A stretch of DNA of 64,000 bases from Streptomyces sp. NBC_00568 (GTDB taxonomy: Bacteria > Actinomycetota > Actinomycetes > Streptomycetales > Streptomycetaceae), in NCBI RefSeq assembly GCF_026341855.1, contig NZ_JAPENW010000001.1, forward strand, positions 6,997,001 to 7,061,000, read 5' to 3'. Positions 41,967 through 50,220 of this stretch are shown here, piece after piece; position 1 is the stretch's first letter; every line of letters begins with the position of its first letter. Both the position numbers and the translations under genes were made by a program. The notes under the pieces are model-generated. The model was not told where the DNA came from. It saw nothing but the letters and a program-made list of their open reading frames with translations, and did no database searches.

Positions 41967-42893
41967 TCACGCCGCGGACGTCAGCGCGCCGCCGAGCTCC
42001 CCGGCTCTCCGGACGAACGCCTCGTGCAGGTCCTGGGCCGCTCGCGGTACCGAGTCGGCCCGTCGGCGCCGCAGGATCAGCAGGACCCGTGTCGCCTCGT
42101 CGGTGAGCGGCCGGTGGGTGATCGCGCCGCACCTCTCCAGCGGATCGCCGATGACGCTGAAGTCGGGCAGCACGGTCGCGCCCAGTCCCTCGGCGACCAT
42201 GAGTTTGCCCATCTCGGCGCCGTCGGTGGAGTACGAGAAGCCGGGTTCCCGGCCCTCCAGGAATCGGTGGACGTACCGGTGCATGACGTACCCGGAGCGC
42301 ATGGCGATGAGCGGCTCATGGCCGGCGAGCAGGTCCTCGGCCGACACCGACGACAGGGACGCCAGCGGGCTGTCCGGTCGCACGCACAGCACCGGCCGTC
42401 CGCCGAGGAGCCGGGTGGACTCGAACTCCGCGGGCAGATCGTCGCCGTCCAGATGGTTCACCAGGCCCAGATCGAGGCCGCCCTCGGACAGCGTGCGGTG
42501 GATCTCCGCCTGCTGGGCGCCGACCACCTCCACCTGCGTCAGCGGATGCGACACGCGGAAATCCCGGACCGTGGGGATGAGCAGCGGCACGGTGGCCGCG
42601 TTGACCGTGCCGACGCGGACCATCCGCCGGACGCGGTGCTGCTCGCCCGCCGCGCCGCGCAGCCGGTCCACGGCGTCCAGCACATCGACGATGTGCGGGA
42701 GCAGCTCCCGTCCCTCGGCGCTCATCCGCGCCCCCGACCGCTTGCGCTCCAGCAGGTCGACCCCCAGTTCGCGTTCCAGGTTCCGCACGGTCTCGCTCAA
42801 CGCGGGCTGGGACAGATGGAGTTCCTCGGCGGCCCGCCGCAAGGACCCGAGCCGTGTTACCGCCGCGATGTATTCCAGCTGCTCTATTCGCAC
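41967..42893 (-). CDS. LysR-family transcriptional regulator of the organosulfur genes
   Basis: This 308-residue regulator begins at GTG 42893 with RIEQLEYIAAVTRLGSLRRA, then HLSQPALSETVRNLERELGV, a textbook LysR winged helix, followed by a periplasmic-binding-like effector domain (VRVGTVNAATVPLLIPTV, GLVNHLDGDDLP). It is divergent from the leader peptide and SfnG genes. LysR proteins such as CysB/Cbl sense sulfate or cysteine precursors in other bacteria, so a sulfur-starvation activator is likely, though the effector here is unknown. Confidence 0.87.
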   Translation of the reverse strand: MRIEQLEYIAAVTRLGSLRRAAEELHLSQPALSETVRNLERELGVDLLERKRSGARMSAEGRELLPHIVDVLDAVDRLRGAAGEQHRVRRMVRVGTVNAATVPLLIPTVRDFRVSHPLTQVEVVGAQQAEIHRTLSEGGLDLGLVNHLDGDDLPAEFESTRLLGGRPVLCVRPDSPLASLSSVSAEDLLAGHEPLIAMRSGYVMHRYVHRFLEGREPGFSYSTDGAEMGKLMVAEGLGATVLPDFSVIGDPLERCGAITHRPLTDEATRVLLILRRRRADSVPRAAQDLHEAFVRRAGELGGALTSAA

Positions 42894-42993
42894 ACCGGCA
42901 GAATGCCGCCGCCGCGCGAACCGGTTCAAGGGTTTCCCTGTCACGCCCTCGTGAAATGCGGCGGTCCGGGATACGAGACCGGTCCGCCGTTCC

Positions 42994-43023
42994 TTGACTG
43001 CCCGGGCCGGGGGCTGCGACGAT
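42994..43023 (+). promoter_or_regulatory. Promoter of the leader peptide and sulfonate genes
   Basis: TTGACT (42994-42999) and GACGAT (43018-43023) are 18 bp apart. The expected transcript start falls at or one base before the leader peptide ATG at 43031, giving a leaderless message. Confidence 0.5.
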
Positions 43024-43030
43024 CGACGAC

Positions 43031-43114
43031 ATGAAGATACGACTGGACCTCACGCGGCGACGCCACGTCGACCTCGCGCGTGTCTCCAGCTCCTTCTGTT
43101 GTCGCGAAGCCTGA
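43031..43114 (+). CDS. Putative cysteine-codon leader peptide
   Basis: The 27-codon frame reads MKIRLDLTRRRHVDLARV, then SSSFCCREA. It matches the pattern (T)RRRHVDL-x-RV-x-S with two tandem Cys codons (TGT TGT) that I know from actinobacterial leader peptides ahead of sulfur-assimilation genes, where slow decoding of Cys signals cysteine shortage. No ribosome binding site is seen and the promoter places the transcript start at the ATG. SfnG begins 173 bp downstream, leaving room for attenuation structures. Confidence 0.75.
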   Translation: MKIRLDLTRRRHVDLARVSSSFCCREA

Positions 43115-43287
43115 CGATCCCGACGGTAGGGTCCCCTTCGCACGGACCGGTCCGCCCCGGCTGATTCCACTCGCCGCGCGCCAGGACGAACTCCCTGCCC
43201 GTCACCCGCATTTCGCAGCCCGAATTCCCGCTGAATTCCCGGGCCTTTCTTCGTCATGCCCGTGTACCGCACATCAGGAGTCGTTCC

Positions 43288-44412
43288 GTGTCCGCAACCG
43301 AACCCGTCCGCTTCGCCTACTGGGTGCCCAACGTCAGCGGCGGCCTGGTCACCAGCAAGATCGAACAGCGCACCGACTGGGGCTACGACTACAACCGCGA
43401 ACTCGCCGTCCTCGCCGAGAACAACGGCTTCGACTACGCGCTCAGCCAGGTCCGCTACATGGCCGGCTACGGCGCCGAGTACCAGCACGAGTCGACCTCC
43501 TTCAGCCTCGCCCTGCTCCTCGCCACCGAGCGCCTGAAGGTCATCGCGGCCGTCCATCCGGGACTGTGGCATCCCGGCGTCCTCGCCAAGTTCGGCGCCA
43601 CCGCCGACCACCTCTCGCACGGCCGCTTCGCCGTGAACGTCGTCAGCGGCTGGTTCAAGGCCGAGTTCACCGCACTCGGCGAACCCTGGCTGGAGCACGA
43701 CGAGAGGTACCGCCGATCCGAGGAATTCATCCGCGCGCTCCGCCAGATCTGGACCGAGGACCACACCGAACTGGCCGGAGACTTCTACCGGTTGCGTGAC
43801 TTCTCGCTGAAGCCCAAGCCGCTGGACACCCCCGGGCGCCCGCACCCGGAGATCTTCCAGGGCGGCAACTCCACCGCCGCCCGCGCCATGGCGGGCCGTG
43901 TCTCGGACTGGTACTTCTCCAACGGCAAGGACTTCGACGGAGTCGTCGAACAGATCGAGGACGTCCGCGTCTCCGCCGCCCGGGCCGGACGCACACCGCC
44001 GAAGTTCGGCCTCAACGGATTCCTCATCGCCCGGGACACCGAGGCCGAGGCCCGCGCGACCCTCCGGGAGATCGTCGCGCAGGCCGACACCGAGGCCGTC
44101 GAGGGCTTCGGCGCCGCCGTGCAGCAGGCCGGAGCGTCCACCTCCGACGGCAAGGGCATGTGGCGGGACTCCAGCTTCGAGGACCTCGTCCAGTACAACG
44201 ACGGCTTCCGCACAGGGCTCATCGGCACCCCGGAACAGATCGCCGAACGGATCGTCGCCTACAAACGCCTCGGCGTCGACCTCTTCCTCCTCGGCTTCCT
44301 GCACTACCACGAGGAGGTCGAGTACTTCGGGCGCCGCGTGCTGCCCCTCGTACGCGAACTGGAGGCCCAACTGCCCGACCGGGAGAAGGAGTCCGCCGCG
44401 GCGCACGCGTGA
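43288..44412 (+). CDS. sfnG: Dimethylsulfone monooxygenase SfnG-type, FMNH2-dependent
   Basis: This 374-residue luciferase-like TIM-barrel enzyme should use reduced FMN and O2 to cleave dimethylsulfone to methanesulfinate. The opening RFAYWVPNVSGGLVTSKIEQ and the following DWGYDYNRELAVLAE are diagnostic for SfnG. FAVNVVSGWFKAEF, EIFQGGNSTAARAMAGR and LIGTPEQIAERI are flavin and structural motifs of the family. GTG 43288 follows AGGAG. A reductase gene 86 bp downstream supplies FMNH2. The cysteine leader peptide upstream implies expression when sulfur is scarce. Confidence 0.9.
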   Translation: MSATEPVRFAYWVPNVSGGLVTSKIEQRTDWGYDYNRELAVLAENNGFDYALSQVRYMAGYGAEYQHESTSFSLALLLATERLKVIAAVHPGLWHPGVLAKFGATADHLSHGRFAVNVVSGWFKAEFTALGEPWLEHDERYRRSEEFIRALRQIWTEDHTELAGDFYRLRDFSLKPKPLDTPGRPHPEIFQGGNSTAARAMAGRVSDWYFSNGKDFDGVVEQIEDVRVSAARAGRTPPKFGLNGFLIARDTEAEARATLREIVAQADTEAVEGFGAAVQQAGASTSDGKGMWRDSSFEDLVQYNDGFRTGLIGTPEQIAERIVAYKRLGVDLFLLGFLHYHEEVEYFGRRVLPLVRELEAQLPDREKESAAAHA

Positions 44413-44498
44413 CGAGCGGTCCGCGCCCGTCTCCCCGCCCTTCCCCCGTCCGATCCGGCAGCCCGCCCACTCAGAACCCCGCTCACGAAAGAGGACTC

Positions 44499-45053
44499 AT
44501 GGCCACCGTCCTGTCCGTCTCCGGCAGCCCCTCCGTCTCCTCCCGCACCGCCAAACTCCTGCGTCACCTCGACACCCGGCTCGCCGCCCAGGGCCACGAG
44601 GTGATTCCCCTCGACGTCCGCACCATCCCCGCGGAGGCATTGCTCGGCGCGGACTTCCAGCACCCCGCCATCGTCGAGGCGACCGCCCTGTTCGCCCGAG
44701 CCGACGGGGTGGTCATCGGCACCCCCGTCTACAAGGCCGCCTACTCCGGCGTCCTCAAGGCGTTGCTCGACCTGCTTCCGCAGTACGCCCTGACCGGAAA
44801 GACCGTGCTGCCGCTGGTCACCGGAGGCAGCACCGCCCATGTGCTCGCTCTGGACTACGCGCTGCGCCCGGTGCTGAACTCCATGGGCGCGGCCCACATC
44901 GTCCAAGGCTGGTTCACCCTCGACAAGGACATCACCACCGGGCAGGACGGGAGCGTCACCGTGGCCCCGGGCACCGCCGAGGCCCTGGCCCAGGTGGTGG
45001 ACCAGTTCTCGGCGGCCCTCGGCCGCACGCCCCTGCTGGCCGCCGCGGGCTGA
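44499..45053 (+). CDS. ssuE: NAD(P)H-dependent FMN reductase (SsuE/MsuE type)
   Basis: This 184-residue flavodoxin-fold protein supplies FMNH2 to the two monooxygenases. LSVSGSPSVSSRTAKLLRHL carries the FMN phosphate loop S-G-S-P, and GTPVYKAAYSGVLKALLDLLP is the second flavin-binding loop. PLVTGGSTAHVLALDYALRP is the SsuE signature. The tyrosine in VYKAAYSG sits where SsuE has its π-helix. AGAGGA precedes the ATG. The next gene starts four bases after its stop. Confidence 0.9.
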   Translation: MATVLSVSGSPSVSSRTAKLLRHLDTRLAAQGHEVIPLDVRTIPAEALLGADFQHPAIVEATALFARADGVVIGTPVYKAAYSGVLKALLDLLPQYALTGKTVLPLVTGGSTAHVLALDYALRPVLNSMGAAHIVQGWFTLDKDITTGQDGSVTVAPGTAEALAQVVDQFSAALGRTPLLAAAG

Positions 45054-45057
45054 CCTG

Positions 45058-46242
45058 ATGACCGCCAAAGTGATCGCCGACGACACCGAGGCCCTGGCCG
45101 TCGCCGCCGCCCTCGCCGACGAGTTCCGCACCGGAGCCTCGGCGCGGGACGCCGAACGACGCCTTCCGTACGAGGAGTTGGAGCGGCTCTCCGCCTCGGG
45201 CCTGCTCGCCGTCACGGTGCCGGCCGAGCACGGCGGAGCGGACGTACGCCAGGAGACCCTGGCGGAGATCTTCCGGCTGCTGGCCTCGGCGGACGCCAGC
45301 CTCGCCCAGATCCCGCAGAACCACTTCGTGTACACGAACGTGATACGCCATCAGGGAACCCCCGCCCAAAAGGAGTTCTTCTTCGCCGAGGTCCTGGCGG
45401 GGCGGCGGTTCGGCAACGCGCAGTCGGAGGCCGGCACCCGGCACGTCCAGGACATCCGCACCCGGCTCGAACCGCGGCCCGACGGCTCGTACCGGCTCAC
45501 CGGCGTGAAGCACTACTCCACCGGAGCGCTCTTCGCCGACTGGATCCCCGTCCTGGCCCGTGCCGAGGACGACAACCTGCACGTCGCCTACGTCCCACGG
45601 GACGCCGACGGCGTCACCGTCGACGACGACTGGGACGGCATGGGGCAGCGCACCACGGCCAGCGGCACCGTCCGTCTCGACGCCGTCGACGTGCCGGCCG
45701 ACCGCGTGATCCCGCACCATCTCACCTTCCGGGGACCGCAACTGCACGGGGCGGTGGCGCAGTTGCTGCACGCGGCCATCGACGCCGGGATCGCGGCGGG
45801 CGCGCTCGCCGAGGCGGCGGAGTTCGTGCGCACCAAGAGCCGGCCCTGGTTCGAGAGCGGCGTGGAGACGGCGGCCGAGGACCCGTTGCTCATCCAGCGC
45901 TTCGGTGAACTCGCCCTCCAGGTAAGGGCATCCGAAGCGCTGCTCGGTGTCGCGGCCCGCGCGGTCGACACGGCTCGCGACGAGCTGACCGACACGTCGG
46001 CGGCCGAGGCGTCCATCGCGGTGGCCGCCGCGAAGGCGCACACCGCCGCCACCGCGGTACTGGTGGCGGACGCCCTCTTCGAGGTGTCAGGCACCCGTTC
46101 GGCTCTGAACTCCCTCAACCTGCACCGGCATTGGCGCGACGCCCGCACCCACACCCTGCACGACCCGGCCCGCTGGAAGATCCAGCACATCGGCCGATAC
46201 GTCCTGAGCGGCACCAAGCCACCGCGACACGGCCTGCTCTAG
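45058..46242 (+). CDS. sfnB: SfnB-like acyl-CoA-dehydrogenase-family flavoprotein
   Basis: This 394-residue flavoprotein has the acyl-CoA dehydrogenase fold but belongs to the sulfur-acquisition branch. RLPYEELERLSASGLLAVTV, LAQIPQNHFVYTNVIRHQG, FGNAQSEAGTRHVQDIRTRL and YRLTGVKHYSTGALFADWI match SfnB/DszC-type monooxygenases, which use reduced flavin rather than acyl-CoA. SGTRSALNSLNLHRHWRDAR and HTLHDPARWKIQHIG close the protein. Starting only four bases after ssuE, it is in the same operon. It probably oxidises an organosulfur intermediate. Confidence 0.87.
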   Translation: MTAKVIADDTEALAVAAALADEFRTGASARDAERRLPYEELERLSASGLLAVTVPAEHGGADVRQETLAEIFRLLASADASLAQIPQNHFVYTNVIRHQGTPAQKEFFFAEVLAGRRFGNAQSEAGTRHVQDIRTRLEPRPDGSYRLTGVKHYSTGALFADWIPVLARAEDDNLHVAYVPRDADGVTVDDDWDGMGQRTTASGTVRLDAVDVPADRVIPHHLTFRGPQLHGAVAQLLHAAIDAGIAAGALAEAAEFVRTKSRPWFESGVETAAEDPLLIQRFGELALQVRASEALLGVAARAVDTARDELTDTSAAEASIAVAAAKAHTAATAVLVADALFEVSGTRSALNSLNLHRHWRDARTHTLHDPARWKIQHIGRYVLSGTKPPRHGLL

Positions 46243-46339
46243 CCCCCGCGATCAGACCCCGCACGCCAGGCACGGCGCGTCGGCCCCCGTCCGACGGGCC
46301 CCCTCGCCCGCCATGCCCCCACGATCGGAGAACCCCGCC

Positions 46340-47482
46340 GTGTCCCTCACCTTCCACTGGTTCCTGCCCACCAACGGAGACAGCCGCGATGTCGTCGGCG
46401 GTGGCCACGGCACGCCCGCCACCGCCTCCGGACGGGACCGGCCGCCGACGGTCGCCTACCTGAGCCAGATCGCCCGCGCCGCGGAGGACCTCGGCTTCGT
46501 CGGGGCCCTCACCCCGACGGGTGCCTGGTGCGAGGACGCGTGGCTGACCACCGCGATGGTCAGCCAGCACACCGAGCGCCTGAAGTTCCTCGTCGCCTTC
46601 CGGCCGGGTTTCGTGTCGCCCACACTCGCGGCGCAGATGGCCTCCACCTTCCAGCGCCGGACCGGCGGACGGCTGCTCCTCAACGTGGTGACCGGCGGCG
46701 AGAGCCACGAGCAGCGCGCCTACGGCGACTTCCTCGACAAGGACGCCCGGTATCGCCGTACCGGCGAATTCCTGCAGATCGTCCGGGACTTGTGGGACGG
46801 CAAGACCGTCGACCTGGCCGGCGAGCACCTCCGGGTCGAGGACGCCCGGCTCGCCCGGGTCCCCGACCCGGTCCCCGAGGTCTACTTCGGCGGCTCCTCG
46901 CCCGCCGCCGGTGAGGTCGCCGCCCGCCACGCCGACGTCTACCTCACCTGGGGCGAACCACCGGCCCAGGTCGCCGAGAAGATCGCCTGGATCCGCGGGC
47001 TCGCGGCGAAGGAGGGGCGGACCCTGCGGTTCGGCATCCGGCTGCACGTCATCACCCGGGACACCTCCGAACAGGCGTGGGCCGAGGCCCGCCGGCTCCT
47101 CGACGGCTTCGACCCGGACACCGTGCGGTCCGTCCAGGCGGGGCTCGCCCGCAGCGAGTCGCAGGGCCAGCAGCGGATGCTCGCGCTGCACGGCGGCGGC
47201 CGGGACGGCCTGGAGATCCACCCCAACCTGTGGGCCGGCATCGGTCTGGTGCGCGGCGGAGCGGGCACCGCCCTGGTCGGCAGCCACGAGGAGGTCGCCG
47301 AGCGGATCAGGGAGTACCACGCCCTCGGCATCGACGAGTTCGTGCTCTCCGGCTACCCCCACCTGGAGGAGGCCTACTGGTTCGGCGAGGGCGTCCTGCC
47401 CCGCCTCGCCGAGCGGGGCCTGTGGCAGCACCCGTTCGCGACCCCACCGGCACAGGCTCCGCAGGTGCCCTTCACCGGCTGA
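46340..47482 (+). CDS. ssuD: Alkanesulfonate monooxygenase, FMNH2-dependent
   Basis: This 380-residue TIM-barrel enzyme should release sulfite from C1-C10 alkanesulfonates. FHWFLPTNGDSRDVVGGGHG is the SsuD opening, with FVGALTPTGAWCEDAWL carrying the active-site Cys. KFLVAFRPGFVSPTLAAQMA, LLNVVTGGESHEQRAYGDFL, YFGGSSPAAGEVAARHADVY and ALVGSHEEVAERIREY follow in the family order. GTG 46340 has GGAG upstream. It lies 97 bp after the sfnB-like gene and could share its transcript. No sulfonate ABC transporter lies in the window. Confidence 0.92.
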   Translation: MSLTFHWFLPTNGDSRDVVGGGHGTPATASGRDRPPTVAYLSQIARAAEDLGFVGALTPTGAWCEDAWLTTAMVSQHTERLKFLVAFRPGFVSPTLAAQMASTFQRRTGGRLLLNVVTGGESHEQRAYGDFLDKDARYRRTGEFLQIVRDLWDGKTVDLAGEHLRVEDARLARVPDPVPEVYFGGSSPAAGEVAARHADVYLTWGEPPAQVAEKIAWIRGLAAKEGRTLRFGIRLHVITRDTSEQAWAEARRLLDGFDPDTVRSVQAGLARSESQGQQRMLALHGGGRDGLEIHPNLWAGIGLVRGGAGTALVGSHEEVAERIREYHALGIDEFVLSGYPHLEEAYWFGEGVLPRLAERGLWQHPFATPPAQAPQVPFTG

Positions 47483-48536
47483 GCGGACCGGGTGACCCCA
47501 GCGACCCCAGGTGCGCGGCACGCACCTGGGCCGTCTGCCCCTGCACCAGCAGGAACATCCCCTCCCGCGCCAGCCGCTGTGCCGGGCTGCGCACGTCCAT
47601 CGCCCGCCCGCCCCGGGCGACCACCGCCGCGGTGGTGGCCGCGCGCATCACGTCGTACGCCCGTGTCTTGCACGCCAATCGCTCCTCGATCCGCTCGGTC
47701 GGCACCGGGTGGTCGGCGAGGTCGTACGCCTGCCGCCTGACGGCGTCGAGGCGTGCCCGCAGCGCGCCCGCGGTCTCCTTCGCGGAGGGATCGTCCTCCA
47801 GCAGGCCGATCGCCGCCGCCGTCACCCCGAACACGGCCGGTGAGGCATTGGTGTTCTTGGGCCGGTCGGTGACCGCCCAGGACGCGTACGGGGTGCGCAG
47901 CGCCACCGCGTCCTCGGGCAGCCACAGCCCGTCCAGTTCCAGCGAGACCGTCCGGGACGCCGTGAGCGCGGCGAGCCGCATCGGCGGGGACGGGCGCAGC
48001 CCCGGCTGTTCGCGCGCCTCGGTGAACGCGAACAATGCCTCGTCCGCGTCCGTCACGCCCGCGAGCAGCATGACGTCGTTCAGCCCCCAGCCCGTGTACC
48101 AGGGAATCCTCCCGTCGAAGCGCCAGCCGCCGCGCTCGCGGGTGACCCGCACCGGGACCCGCGGGTGGGCGCGCAGCTGGGCGTACGCGACCCCGGACAG
48201 CAGCTCTCCGCGAGCGAGCGGGCCGAGCAGGCGCTCCCGCACCGGAAGGTCACACTTCGCCAGGGTCGTCACCGGCGTGTGGTGCTGGGTCTGCACGAAC
48301 CACGTCGAGCAGCAGGCCCCGGCCAGGATCTCCGCGGTCTCCCGGACCACGGCGGCGGGCGCCGCCGACCCGCCGTACGCGACCGGGGCGGCGATCCCGA
48401 GCAGACCCGACCGCTTGACCGCCTCGACGCTGCTCGCGGGCATGCCGTCCTGGTCCACGCGCTCCGCCCGCGGTGCCAGCACGTCGGCCGCCAGCCTCCG
48501 GGCCGCGGTGACGAGCGGATGCGGTGGAATGGTCAT
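47472..48536 (-). CDS. Acyl-CoA-dehydrogenase-fold flavoprotein, likely sulfur-related
   Basis: This 354-residue protein is shorter than normal acyl-CoA dehydrogenases. The N-terminal helical part (PHPLVTAARRLAADVLAP, RSGLLGIAAPVAYGGSAAP) and the β-domain (SGVAYAQLRAH, GWRFDGRIPWYTGWGLND) are clear, but the C-terminal catalytic Glu/Arg region is unusual. STWFVQTQHHTPVTTLAK replaces the usual substrate loop. It converges on ssuD with an 11-base overlap. A flavin-dependent monooxygenase of the DszC/SfnB kind is my best guess; a role unrelated to sulfur remains possible. Confidence 0.75.
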   Translation of the reverse strand: MTIPPHPLVTAARRLAADVLAPRAERVDQDGMPASSVEAVKRSGLLGIAAPVAYGGSAAPAAVVRETAEILAGACCSTWFVQTQHHTPVTTLAKCDLPVRERLLGPLARGELLSGVAYAQLRAHPRVPVRVTRERGGWRFDGRIPWYTGWGLNDVMLLAGVTDADEALFAFTEAREQPGLRPSPPMRLAALTASRTVSLELDGLWLPEDAVALRTPYASWAVTDRPKNTNASPAVFGVTAAAIGLLEDDPSAKETAGALRARLDAVRRQAYDLADHPVPTERIEERLACKTRAYDVMRAATTAAVVARGGRAMDVRSPAQRLAREGMFLLVQGQTAQVRAAHLGSLGSPGPLSR

Positions 48537-48595
48537 CGAAGGATTCTCCCGCTGTCGTCGTGGCGTGTGTCGATCCGGCGCCTTCCCGTTCGTGT

Positions 48596-48643
48596 AGTCA
48601 GTGAGACGCCGAGTCAGTGAGACACCGAGCGAGTGACCACCGA
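48596..48643. repeat. Triple 16-bp repeat before the YciI-ECF42 operon
   Basis: AGTCAGTGAGACGCCG (48596-48611) is followed immediately by AGTCAGTGAGACACCG (48612-48627) and a weaker third copy (48628-48643). The array ends 12 bp before the yciI ATG, overlapping the expected promoter and ribosome binding site. Confidence 0.7.
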
Positions 48644-48655
48644 GGAGGACACATC

Positions 48656-49012
48656 ATGAAGTACTACCTGCTGAGCGTGATGCAGCCGCAGGGCGAGCCG
48701 CCCGCGCCCGAGGTTCTGGAAGAGATCATGCACAATCTCGACGTGTTCCACGCGGAGCTGCGCGAAGCCGGTGCCTGGGTGTTCGCCGGCGGACTGCACG
48801 GGCCGGACACGGCCACCGTGCTGCGGGCCCGGGACGGTGACGTGCTGGCCACCGACGGGCCGTACACCGAGAGCAAGGAGTATCTGGGCGGGATCTGTCT
48901 GATCAAGGCGCCCGACCTCGACGCGGCGCTCGCCTGGGGACGCAAGGCGATCCTGGCGACGACGCTCCCGATCGAGGTGCGGCCGTTCACCCACGAGTCC
49001 GAGGACCGATGA
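48656..49012 (+). CDS. YciI/DGPF-domain protein
   Basis: This 118-residue protein has a ferredoxin-like α+β fold. MKYYLLSVMQPQGEPPAPEV begins it, and DGPYTESKEYLGGICLIKAP is the DGPF signature. Such genes lie immediately before ECF42 sigma genes in actinobacteria and proteobacteria and are thought to be partners of that sigma group, with unknown biochemistry. GAGGAGG precedes the ATG, and the stop overlaps the sigma ATG by four bases. Confidence 0.9.
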   Translation: MKYYLLSVMQPQGEPPAPEVLEEIMHNLDVFHAELREAGAWVFAGGLHGPDTATVLRARDGDVLATDGPYTESKEYLGGICLIKAPDLDAALAWGRKAILATTLPIEVRPFTHESEDR

Positions 49013-50208
49013 CTGTCGGAGCCGGTGACATCGAGGCGGTCTTCCGCGCCGAGTACGGCCGGGCGGTCGCCGTCCTCATCCGCTTCCTGGGCGACATCGA
49101 CCTCGCCGAGGAAGCGGTCCAGGACGCGTTCACCACGGCCGTGGCCAAGTGGCCGGAGACCGGCATACCGCCGAGCCCGGCCGGCTGGATCATCACCACC
49201 GCCCGCAACCGAGCCGTCGACAGACTGCGCCGCGAGTCCACCCGCGCGGCCCGGCACGCCGAAGCGGCCCGGCTGCACGCCCCGGACGAACCCGTGGAGG
49301 AGGGCCCCGTGCGCGACGACCGGCTCCGTCTGATCTTCACCTGCTGCCACCCCGCGCTCGCCCCCCAGGCCCAGGTCGCCCTCACCCTGCGGCTCCTCGG
49401 CGGACTGACCACCCCGCAGATCGCCCGCGCCTTCCTCGTCCCCGAATCCACCATGGCCCAGCGGATCGTCCGCGCCAAGGCCAAGATCCGCGACGCGGGC
49501 ATCCCCTACCGCATCCCGCGCGACGCCGATCTGCCCGAGCGCGTCAAAGGCGTGCTGGCCGTCGTCTACCTCGTCTTCAACGAGGGGTACGGCGGCCGCG
49601 AGGACCTCTGCGCCGAGGCCGTGCGCCTCGGACGACTCCTCGTCGAGCTCATGCCGGACGAACCCGAAGCGCTCGGCCTGCTCGCGCTGATGCTGCTCAT
49701 CGAGGCCCGCGGGCCGGCCCGCGCGACGGCGGACGGCGACCTGGTCCTCCTCGCCGACCAGGACCGAACGCGGTGGGACCCGGACCTGATCACCGAGGGC
49801 CAGGCCCTCGTACGCCGCTGTCTGCGCCGCAACCGGCCGGGGCCCTACCAGATCCAGGCCGCCGTCAACGCCGTCCACAGCGACGCGCCGACCGCGGCCG
49901 CCACCGACTGGGGCCAGATCCTCCAGCTGTACGACCAGCTCATGAACCTCGCCCCCAGCCCGGTCGTGGCCCTCAACCGCGCCGTCGCCGTGGCCGAGGT
50001 CGAGGGACCGGAGACCGCCCTCGCCCTCGTCGACAAGCTCGACCTCGGTCGATACCACGCCTTCCACGCCGTACGGGCGGACCTGCTGCGCCGGCTCGGA
50101 CGGCACACCGAGGCGGTACAGGCGTACGACGCCGCCATCACGCTGTCCGGGAGCGCGCCGGAACGCGCTCACCTCGAACGGGCCCGAGCAGCCCTCGCGG
50201 GGACCTGA
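49009..50208 (+). CDS. ECF42-group RNA polymerase sigma factor with TPR-like C-terminus
   Basis: This 399-residue sigma factor is twice the usual ECF length. Region 2 (IEAVFRAEYGRAVAVLIRFL, DIDLAEEAVQDAFTTAVAKW) and region 4 (TTPQIARAFLVPESTMAQRI) are intact, with LRLIFTCCHPALAP, a group signature, between them. The C-terminal 220 residues (VYLVFNEGYG, MPDEPEALGLLALMLLIEA, AVRADLLRRLGRHTEAVQA) form TPR-like helices that regulate activity in ECF42 members. There is no anti-sigma gene, only the coupled YciI gene upstream. Confidence 0.92.
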   Translation: MTVGAGDIEAVFRAEYGRAVAVLIRFLGDIDLAEEAVQDAFTTAVAKWPETGIPPSPAGWIITTARNRAVDRLRRESTRAARHAEAARLHAPDEPVEEGPVRDDRLRLIFTCCHPALAPQAQVALTLRLLGGLTTPQIARAFLVPESTMAQRIVRAKAKIRDAGIPYRIPRDADLPERVKGVLAVVYLVFNEGYGGREDLCAEAVRLGRLLVELMPDEPEALGLLALMLLIEARGPARATADGDLVLLADQDRTRWDPDLITEGQALVRRCLRRNRPGPYQIQAAVNAVHSDAPTAAATDWGQILQLYDQLMNLAPSPVVALNRAVAVAEVEGPETALALVDKLDLGRYHAFHAVRADLLRRLGRHTEAVQAYDAAITLSGSAPERAHLERARAALAGT

Positions 50209-50220
50209 CCGCACGCGCGG

